Source: an uncultured Flavobacteriaceae bacterium
GTDB lineage: Bacteria > Bacteroidota > Bacteroidia > Flavobacteriales > Flavobacteriaceae
DNA length: 64,000 nucleotides
Reading direction: 5' to 3'
Assembly (NCBI GenBank): GCA_947486785.1
Contig: CANKUU010000016.1
Span: 1 to 64,000, forward strand
Below the pieces are notes generated by a model. The model was not told where the DNA came from and did not search any database. It saw only the letters and a list, made by a program, of their open reading frames with translations. Positions 15,355 through 22,105 of the stretch are shown here, piece by piece. Positions within the stretch are counted from its first letter, which is position 1, and every line of letters begins with the position of its first letter. Made by a program: the position numbers and the translations under genes.

Positions 15355-15807
15355 ATGGAACTTATATTAAAAGAAGATGTTGAAAACCTAGGGTTTAAAG
15401 ACGATTTGGTTAACGTTAAAAACGGATACGGAAGAAATTTTCTAATTCCGAAAGGTTTGGCTGCTTTAGCAACGAACTCAGCGAAGAAAGTTTTAGCTGA
15501 AAATTTGAAGCAAAAAGCACATAAAGAGAAAAAAGTAGTAGATGCTGCTACTAAAACTGCACAAGCTTTGAAGTCTTTAGAGGTGAAAATTGCCGCAAAA
15601 ACTGGAGCTGGAGACAAGCTTTTTGGATCTGTTACCACTATTGATTTGGCAGCAGCATTAGCAAAAGATGGTCACGAAATTGATAAAAAATACATTAGTA
15701 TTAATGGTGGGTCTGTTAAAAGAACAGGTACCGCAAATGCTCAAATTCGTTTGCACCGAGATGTTATTGTTGAATTTCCTTTTGAGGTAGTTGCCGAGAA
15801 GAAATAA
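15355..15807 (+). CDS. rplI: 50S ribosomal protein L9
   Basis: A 150-residue L9 protein: N-terminal domain MELILKEDVENLGFKDDLV, then VKNGYGRNFLIPKGLA (rRNA-binding), a long connecting helix, and a C-terminal domain (LFGSVTTIDLAAAL). It ends the S6-S18-L9 operon, 13 bases after rpsR, and is followed by a strong terminator. Confidence 0.97.
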   Translation: MELILKEDVENLGFKDDLVNVKNGYGRNFLIPKGLAALATNSAKKVLAENLKQKAHKEKKVVDAATKTAQALKSLEVKIAAKTGAGDKLFGSVTTIDLAAALAKDGHEIDKKYISINGGSVKRTGTANAQIRLHRDVIVEFPFEVVAEKK

Positions 15808-15831
15808 TTTTTATTACATATTATTTAATTG

Positions 15832-15868
15832 CCGTTCTCTCTGCTTTATCCTAGAGAACGGTTTTTTT
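15832..15868 (+). terminator. Intrinsic terminator after rplI
   Basis: Perfect 9-bp stem CCGTTCTCT (15832-15840) / AGAGAACGG (15853-15861), 12-base loop, then seven T bases. A textbook rho-independent terminator for the ribosomal-protein operon. Confidence 0.92.
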
Positions 15869-15894
15869 ATTTTTAAAAGCTAATTACTATTATT

Positions 15895-16371
15895 TTGAAG
15901 TACAAAAGACTAACTAAGGAGCAACTTGAAGAATTACAGCCCGAGTTTATTAATTTTTTGGCTACACAATCTATTACTGGCGAAGAGTGGAAAAGTTTAA
16001 AAGAGGAAAAACCACAGGTTGCGGAAGATGAAATAGATATTTTTAGTGATTTAATTTGGGAGGGTGTATTGGCCAAAGTGAACTATCTAGAAAACATATC
16101 TGCTCAGCATATGCATCTTTTTTATGCTGCAGAAAAAGAGATGAAACTACTTTCAGTTAAGGTAATGAACCCTAAAATTGATTTAACTACAGTTACAGGT
16201 TTTAATTGGTTTAAAAAAAATTGGCAATCAGATTTTGTTGAATACCTTTCTGCCTCAAAAGTCTATACAGAAGATAAAAATCTAGATAAATTTAAATTAA
16301 TAGAACAAGGAGCAGTAATCACAAAAGGCGAATTATATAAATGGTTTGAAACCATGATAAAAATAGAGTAA
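15895..16371 (+). CDS. DUF6495-family protein, TTG start
   Basis: A 158-residue cytosolic protein of the flavobacterial DUF6495 family (KYKRLTKEQLEELQPEFINF, then ATQSITGEEW). The family has no known function; its members commonly lie next to the L9 gene. The reading frame begins at TTG 15895. The next in-frame ATG would delete the conserved N-terminus, so TTG is very probably the real start. It lies 27 bases past the rplI terminator. Confidence 0.8.
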   Translation: MKYKRLTKEQLEELQPEFINFLATQSITGEEWKSLKEEKPQVAEDEIDIFSDLIWEGVLAKVNYLENISAQHMHLFYAAEKEMKLLSVKVMNPKIDLTTVTGFNWFKKNWQSDFVEYLSASKVYTEDKNLDKFKLIEQGAVITKGELYKWFETMIKIE

Positions 16372-16479
16372 AAGCAAAGCTTTAAATATAATTGGCTTTA
16401 CTCACTTTAAAGAAAATTATATTTAGTACATCAAAAATTATTTTCTTCAACGAAGTATCAGTAATATCTAAAACACTAC

Positions 16480-17859
16480 ATGGCACAAAAACCATCTATT
16501 CCAAAAGGTACAAGAGATTTTTCTCCCGCAGAGGTAATCAAAAGAAGCTATATTTTTGATTGTATTAAAAAACATTTTCAATTATTTGGTTTTCAGCCCA
16601 TAGAAACGCCCTCATTTGAAAATTCTGAAACGCTTTTGGGTAAATATGGCGACGAGGGTGACCGTCTTATTTTTAAAATTTTAAACTCTGGCGACTTTAT
16701 AGGCAAAGTTGATGATGTCACCTATAGTTCAAAATCATCTAGTTCTTTAGCTCCTAAAATCTCTGATAAAGCACTTAGGTATGATTTAACTGTACCTTTT
16801 GCAAGGTATGTGGTACAAAACCAGCATACAATTGATTTTCCATTTAAACGCTTTCAGATACAACCCGTATGGAGGGCGGATAGACCACAAAAGGGTAGGT
16901 TTAGAGAATTTTATCAATGCGATGCAGATGTGGTAGGTTCAAATTCGCTTCTGCAAGAGGTTGAATTGGTGCAGTTGTACGATGCTGTTTTTTCTGAATT
17001 ACAATTAGAGGGCGTAGCAATAAAACTAAATAATAGAAAAATACTAGCTGGCATTGCAGAGGTAATTGGCGCTAAAAATAACTTAATTAATTTTACTGTT
17101 GCTCTTGATAAATTAGACAAAATAGGTGAAGAAGGGGTTAAAAAAGAAATGCTTTCTAAAGGTATTTCTGAAAGCGCAATAGAAAAAGCTAGCCCTTTAT
17201 TTTCATTTAAAGGTAGTAATGCAGAACAATTAGATACACTTCAATACTTTTTGTCTGCCTCTGAAATTGGAACATTAGGTGTAAAAGAATTACGTTATAT
17301 TATTGAATCTGTTGAAGAAATAGGCTTACAAACATCAACCTTATCTATTGATGTTACCCTTGCTCGCGGGCTTAATTATTATACCGGAGCTATTTTTGAA
17401 GTAGCCGCACCCGAAGAAGTTCAGATGGGGTCAATAGGGGGTGGAGGTCGTTACGATGACCTTACGGGTATATTTGGGTTAAAAAATATTAGCGGTGTTG
17501 GTATTTCTTTTGGCCTTGATCGTATTTATTTAGTTTTAGAAGAATTAAACCTTTTTCCTAAAGCTATTGATCAATCATTGCAGGTGCTTTGTATTAATTT
17601 TGGAGAGAAGGAAGCATTAGAATCTCTGAAACTGGTAAGTCGAATGCGTAAGGCAGGAGTTAATGCAGATGTATATCCTTCAAAGACCAAAATACAGAAG
17701 CAAATGAAATTTGCTAACAGTAGAAATGTTCCTTACGTAATTATTATAGGTGAGGAAGAGTTGAAAAATCACATCCTTATTTTAAAAGATATGAAGTTAG
17801 GTACGCAGCAGAAATATACTTTCGACCAACTTGATGAAGTTATTTTAAAGCTCAATTAA
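16480..17859 (+). CDS. hisS: Histidine--tRNA ligase
   Basis: A 459-residue class II synthetase that charges tRNA-His. Motif 1 is near PIETPSFENSE (about 42). Motif 2 is FQIQPVWRADRPQKGRFREF (about 127-146). The His-A loop is RGLNYYTGAIFE (about 300), followed by GSIGGGGRYDDLTG (about 318). The C-terminal anticodon-binding domain follows (KTKIQKQMKFANSRNVPYVI). It appears monocistronic; no terminator is evident downstream. Confidence 0.96.
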   Translation: MAQKPSIPKGTRDFSPAEVIKRSYIFDCIKKHFQLFGFQPIETPSFENSETLLGKYGDEGDRLIFKILNSGDFIGKVDDVTYSSKSSSSLAPKISDKALRYDLTVPFARYVVQNQHTIDFPFKRFQIQPVWRADRPQKGRFREFYQCDADVVGSNSLLQEVELVQLYDAVFSELQLEGVAIKLNNRKILAGIAEVIGAKNNLINFTVALDKLDKIGEEGVKKEMLSKGISESAIEKASPLFSFKGSNAEQLDTLQYFLSASEIGTLGVKELRYIIESVEEIGLQTSTLSIDVTLARGLNYYTGAIFEVAAPEEVQMGSIGGGGRYDDLTGIFGLKNISGVGISFGLDRIYLVLEELNLFPKAIDQSLQVLCINFGEKEALESLKLVSRMRKAGVNADVYPSKTKIQKQMKFANSRNVPYVIIIGEEELKNHILILKDMKLGTQQKYTFDQLDEVILKLN

Positions 17860-18519
17860 TTATGTAATTCTGGTTTATATATCTTTTTAAGTACTATAAT
17901 TTAACTTAGGTAGCTAATTATTGGCAGCAAACTTTAAATAAAATAGTAGGAGGTTGTAAACTAAACGCTGTCTGAATAATTTTTAAGAGTAATTTTATAC
18001 CGACAAAATTAGGACAACCAAAGAAAAACAAGAATTAAAGTAAAAAGCTCTTGATTAGTTTATGAGAGTAAAGAGTTTCTTCTTTAAAAAGGTTGCTTTT
18101 ACACCAATGTTTAAGAATATTAAATACTATGGCCGCGTATATTTTAACCAAATCACCTTTAAAAAAAACGATTTAATAAAGGGTTGAAATCTTCTGTTTG
18201 TGATGTGAAAGAAAATTTACCTTGTAAATAGTTAAATCTGTATACCAAGAACATACATTCAATAGATAATTTCCTGTTTTAAAACTATAGCCTCATATTC
18301 GAGATTTTTTATTAAAAAAATAAGGATTATCTATCTGAGGATAAAAGATTAAAATACTTCTAAAAGTGCCTCATTTAAAGTTTAGTGCCTTTATACGTTC
18401 GTTACCTGCGAGCTGAAAAGCCAAGCGCACAAATTGCACATTTGGTTTTTGCCAACGCTCAAACAAAAATCGTAATGAAAAATGTACCTTGTAGCCTAAT
18501 ACAAAATAGACTAAAGCAA
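17860..18519. other. Non-coding stretch before the type I RM operon with a possible transposase remnant
   Basis: About 660 bases with no intact gene. On the minus strand 18035-18160 is open for 41 codons and reads KGDLVKIYAAIVFNILKHWC followed by KSNLFKEETLYSHKLIKSFL and a stop. The pattern recalls the C-terminal end of IS4-type DDE transposases, but I cannot confirm it. Close to hsdM (18385-18470) there is a GCGAGCTGAAAAGCCAAGCG stretch ending TTTTTGCCAACGCTC; the GCCAAC core resembles the repeats at 0.4-4 kb. The hsd promoter must lie here but is not obvious. Confidence 0.35.
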
Positions 18520-20091
18520 ATGAGCGAAGACCAAAAAAAACAACTCGAACAACAACTCTGGAATATAGCCAATACACTAAGAGGAAAAATGAATGCGGAC
18601 GAGTTTAGAGATTATATTTTAGGCTTCATTTTCTACAAATATCTGTCTGAAAAAATGAATATTTATGCCAATAATATTCTAAAACCAGACGGAATACTTT
18701 TTACCTCCATAAAAGAAGATACCGAAAACGGAAAAGAATACATTGAAGCCATCAAAGAAGAAGCCGTTGAAAAACTAGGTTACTTCTTAAAACCTAGCGA
18801 ATTGTTTAGCCAAGTAGCAAAAAGAGGAAATAGTGATGTAGAAGGTATTTCTAACTTCATCTTAGAAGATTTACAAAAAATTCTTACCAATATCCAACTC
18901 AGTACAATGGGAACGGAAAGCGAAGAAGATTTTGACAATCTGTTTGAAGATATGGATTTAAACTCTACCAAACTAGGGAAATCACCAGAAGCAAGAAATG
19001 AAATAATTGCAAAAGTGCTATCACACTTAGACAAAATTGATTTCAAACTTGAAAATACAGAAATTGATGTTTTAGGAGATGCTTACGAATACCTAATCGG
19101 GCAGTTTGCAAGTGGAGCAGGAAAAAAAGCAGGAGAATTTTACACCCCACAAGAAGTAAGTAAAGTTTTAGCTAAATTAGTGACCACAGGAAAAACAAAA
19201 CTGAAATCGGTTTACGACCCAACCTGTGGTTCGGGGTCATTGTTATTGCGTGTGGCAAAAGAAGTAGAAAGTGTAACCAACTTTTACGGACAAGAACTAA
19301 ACCGTACCACGTATAACTTGGCGAGAATGAATATGATATTGCACGATATTCATTACCGAAAGTTTGATATAAAACAAGAAGACACCTTAGAACACCCACA
19401 ACATATTGACCAACGTTTTGAAGCTATTGTAGCCAATCCGCCATTTTCGGCGCAATGGTCTGCAAATCCATTATTTACAAGTGACGATAGATTTAGCCAA
19501 TACGGAAAACTAGCACCAAAAAGTAAAGCCGATTTTGCCTTTGTGCAACATATGATTCATCATTTGGCAGAAAACGGAACTATGGCACTCGTGTTACCTC
19601 ACGGAGCATTGTTTAGAGGTGGAGCAGAACAACACATAAGGAGATACTTAATAGAAGACCGTAATTATTTAGATGCGGTAATTGGTTTGCCTGCCAATAT
19701 ATTTTACGGAACGTCTATTCCTACTTGTATTCTAGTCTTTAAAAAATGTAGAGAAAACCCCGATGATGTTTTGTTTATTGATAGTAGCCAACATTTTGAA
19801 AAGGTAAAAACGCAAAATGTTTTAAGCGAAAACGATATTGAAAAAATAGTAAGTACCTACCAAAAACGAGAAGAAATAGATAAATACGCCTATGTAGCTA
19901 CGCTAGAAGAAATAGCCGAAAACGATTATAATCTAAATATACCAAGATATGTAAACACTTTTGAGGAAGAAGAGCCTGTTGCTATTGCCGAAGTTTCTAA
20001 AACCTTAAAAAACTTAGAAACCAGTATGCAAGAAACAGACAAAGAACTGATGGCATTGTGTAAAGAATTAAATATTGATACCCCTTTTTAA
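18520..20091 (+). CDS. hsdM: Type I restriction-modification DNA methyltransferase, M subunit
   Basis: A 523-residue N6-adenine methyltransferase. The N-terminal helical HsdM domain starts SEDQKKQLEQQLWNIANTLR. The family signature GEFYTPQEVSKVLAKLV is at about 204, SAM-binding motif I DPTCGSGSLLLR at about 232, and catalytic motif IV NPPF at about 306. A GTG at 18385 would add 45 residues not typical of the family; ATG 18520 gives the usual start. It modifies hemimethylated sites with HsdS. First gene of hsdM-hsdS-RAYT-hsdR. Confidence 0.95.
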   Translation: MSEDQKKQLEQQLWNIANTLRGKMNADEFRDYILGFIFYKYLSEKMNIYANNILKPDGILFTSIKEDTENGKEYIEAIKEEAVEKLGYFLKPSELFSQVAKRGNSDVEGISNFILEDLQKILTNIQLSTMGTESEEDFDNLFEDMDLNSTKLGKSPEARNEIIAKVLSHLDKIDFKLENTEIDVLGDAYEYLIGQFASGAGKKAGEFYTPQEVSKVLAKLVTTGKTKLKSVYDPTCGSGSLLLRVAKEVESVTNFYGQELNRTTYNLARMNMILHDIHYRKFDIKQEDTLEHPQHIDQRFEAIVANPPFSAQWSANPLFTSDDRFSQYGKLAPKSKADFAFVQHMIHHLAENGTMALVLPHGALFRGGAEQHIRRYLIEDRNYLDAVIGLPANIFYGTSIPTCILVFKKCRENPDDVLFIDSSQHFEKVKTQNVLSENDIEKIVSTYQKREEIDKYAYVATLEEIAENDYNLNIPRYVNTFEEEEPVAIAEVSKTLKNLETSMQETDKELMALCKELNIDTPF

Positions 20092-21348
20092 ATGATGGAC
20101 AAGCAACATAACAAAACTCGTGTTGAGCAAAGCCGAAGTGTACCAGAGGTTCGCTTTCCTGAGTTTAAGGAGGAATGGATAATTGAGCAATTAGGGAAAC
20201 ATATTAAAAAAACTGACAAGAAGAATAAAGAAAATTTAAACTTACCTGTTTATTCAATTAATAACAAAGAAGGTTTCCTTCCACAATCGGAACAATTTGA
20301 TGGTGTTAACAGTAATGATAGAGGTTTTGATATTAGCATTTATAAAATCATCCAACCCAACACATTTGCTTATAATCCAGCAAGAATTAATGTAGGCTCT
20401 ATTGGATATAGTAACAACTTAGCTGATATTTTAATTAGCTCACTTTATGTTTGTTTTCAAACGGATGGAAAAATTGACGACAATTTTTTATTAGCCTTTT
20501 TAGATACCTACCATTTTAAAACATCTGTTTTAAGATTTCAAGAAGGTGGTGTAAGACAATATTTGTTTTTTGATAATCTCTCCAAAATCAAACTTCCATT
20601 CCCCACCCTAGCCGAACAAAAAAAAATAGCTCATTTTTTTAGCATTATAGACAAAAAAATAACGCAACTACAAGAAAAGAAAACTGCATTAGAATTGTAC
20701 AAAAAAGGAATGATGCAACAAATCTTTAACCAACAAATTAGGTTTAAAGATAGCAATGGACACGATTTTCCTGAGTGGGAAGTGAAGAATTTGGGGAAAA
20801 TAACAACTTTGATAAAAGATGGAACTCACGGAACACATAAAAATTATCCGGAAAGCGAATATTTACTTCTAAGTGCCAAAAATATACATAGTGGGAGAAT
20901 TAATTCTGATTTAGAAGATAGAAGAATTTCAAAAGAAGACTTTGAATCGATATATAAAAATTACAAACTTCAAAAAGATGATATTTTATTAACTATTGTT
21001 GGAACAATTGGTAGAACAGCATTAGTTAAAGAAGATATAACCAAAATTGCATTTCAAAGAAGTGTTGCTTTTTTTAGGTTTGAAAATCAAATATCAAATT
21101 TTATATTTCAATTATTTAATCATGATAAATTTCAAAATGAACTTCAAAGAAGGAAAGTGGTTTCTGCTCAACCAGGAATTTATTTAGGAGATTTAGCAAA
21201 AATAGCTATATCGCTTCCAAGTCTAAAAGAACAAACCAAAATCGCCAATTTCTTATCTAAAATAGATGCTAAAATAAATACGGTAAATACCCAAATAGAA
21301 CACGCCAAAACATACAAAAAAGGTTTATTACAAAAAATGTTTGTGTAA
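20092..21348 (+). CDS. hsdS: Type I restriction-modification specificity subunit S
   Basis: A 418-residue protein with two target-recognition domains, each followed by a conserved coiled-coil region (LAEQKKIAHFFSIIDKKITQ at about 180, LKEQTKIANFLSKIDAKINT at about 380). Both TRDs are full length, so the target should be bipartite. It starts on the base after the hsdM stop. Residues 1-18 before the usual VRFPEF motif form an odd polar leader with RVEQSRS. It ends 7 bases before the RAYT gene. Confidence 0.95.
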   Translation: MMDKQHNKTRVEQSRSVPEVRFPEFKEEWIIEQLGKHIKKTDKKNKENLNLPVYSINNKEGFLPQSEQFDGVNSNDRGFDISIYKIIQPNTFAYNPARINVGSIGYSNNLADILISSLYVCFQTDGKIDDNFLLAFLDTYHFKTSVLRFQEGGVRQYLFFDNLSKIKLPFPTLAEQKKIAHFFSIIDKKITQLQEKKTALELYKKGMMQQIFNQQIRFKDSNGHDFPEWEVKNLGKITTLIKDGTHGTHKNYPESEYLLLSAKNIHSGRINSDLEDRRISKEDFESIYKNYKLQKDDILLTIVGTIGRTALVKEDITKIAFQRSVAFFRFENQISNFIFQLFNHDKFQNELQRRKVVSAQPGIYLGDLAKIAISLPSLKEQTKIANFLSKIDAKINTVNTQIEHAKTYKKGLLQKMFV

Positions 21349-21355
21349 AAACACA

Positions 21356-22105
21356 ATGGAAAAATTTAAAAATAAATACCGCATACAATCGCACCGCAAA
21401 CCCAATTGGGATTATTCGGCAGATGCCTTTTATTTTTTAACCATTAATACCCAAAACAGAATATGTAATTTAGGTGAAATTGTAAATACAGACGGTCGTG
21501 CGTTAATACAATTATCCGATTATGGTAAAATTGTTGAAACAGAATGGCACAAATCGTTCAAAATACGAAATGAATTGATTTTACACCAATTTGTAATAAT
21601 GCCCAATCATTTACACGCCATTGTAGAAATATATACGCCCACAACCACGTGTAACGTGAATGATGCGTTGTCCGTAAATGACGGGTCATCGGTAGAGACG
21701 CACGGCCGTGCGTCTCTACGGCACAAAATTCCACCCAACGAACCAATTTCACCCAACGAACCAATTTCACCCAACGAACCAATTTCACCCAACCAAAACA
21801 TTTCACAAAACAATTCCGACACATCAATTAATTCAAAATTATTATCCATAAAACCGAACCGCCCTATTCGATTACCAAAATCAATTTCTTCATTTATTGC
21901 TGGATTCAAATCTGCGGTAAATACCAAAATTGACGATTATATCGATGATCAAAAATTGTCTGTTCCGAAATACAATCGGGACAACCATTTTTTTCAACCA
22001 AATTATCACGACCATATTATTAGAAATGATTTTGAATATCAAAACATTTCAAAATACATTATTAACAATCCTGCCAATTGGAATAACGATTCATTAAATG
22101 TCTAA
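21356..22105 (+). CDS. REP-associated tyrosine transposase (RAYT, IS200-like Y1 family)
   Basis: A 249-residue HUH single-strand transposase. The HUH pair is in MPNHLH (H85, H87). The catalytic tyrosine is Y228 or Y234 in FEYQNISKYI near the C-terminus, followed by NNP. Residues about 100-160 are a low-complexity insert containing VETHGRASLR, encoded by a 28-bp palindrome, and three NEPISP repeats. The start is ATG 21356, 7 bases after hsdS. The last 8 bases overlap the start of hsdR, so it is translated as part of the RM operon. RAYTs mobilise or maintain REP palindromes and are often domesticated. No IS ends are visible. Confidence 0.88.
   Translation: MEKFKNKYRIQSHRKPNWDYSADAFYFLTINTQNRICNLGEIVNTDGRALIQLSDYGKIVETEWHKSFKIRNELILHQFVIMPNHLHAIVEIYTPTTTCNVNDALSVNDGSSVETHGRASLRHKIPPNEPISPNEPISPNEPISPNQNISQNNSDTSINSKLLSIKPNRPIRLPKSISSFIAGFKSAVNTKIDDYIDDQKLSVPKYNRDNHFFQPNYHDHIIRNDFEYQNISKYIINNPANWNNDSLNV
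21692..21719. repeat. 28-bp perfect palindrome (REP-like) inside the RAYT gene
   Basis: Arms of 14 bases, 21692-21705 and 21706-21719, are exact reverse complements; the left arm is GTAGAGACGCACGG. It is notably G+C-rich compared with its surroundings and encodes VETHGRASL in frame. It looks like a REP element of the type RAYTs act on, inserted in the transposase's own coding sequence. Confidence 0.85.
21733..21794 (+). repeat. 18-bp tandem repeat inside the RAYT gene
   Basis: Three exact copies of ACCCAACGAACCAATTTC (21733-21786) plus a partial fourth. The unit is a multiple of three, so the frame stays open and yields repeated NEPISP. Copy number could vary by slippage without breaking the gene. 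Confidence 0.9.

Noticed and set aside
18385-18519. GTG-initiated N-terminal extension of HsdM
   Set aside because: The 45 extra residues are not typical of the family, and the canonical N-terminus begins at ATG 18520.
21733-21794. Short direct repeats considered as a CRISPR array
   Set aside because: The 18-bp units are contiguous with no spacers and lie in a coding frame; this is a tandem repeat, not CRISPR.
21558-21927. Two minus-strand open frames opposite the RAYT gene
   Set aside because: They are kept open by the palindrome and tandem repeats, show repetitive low-complexity translations and have no homology I recognise.
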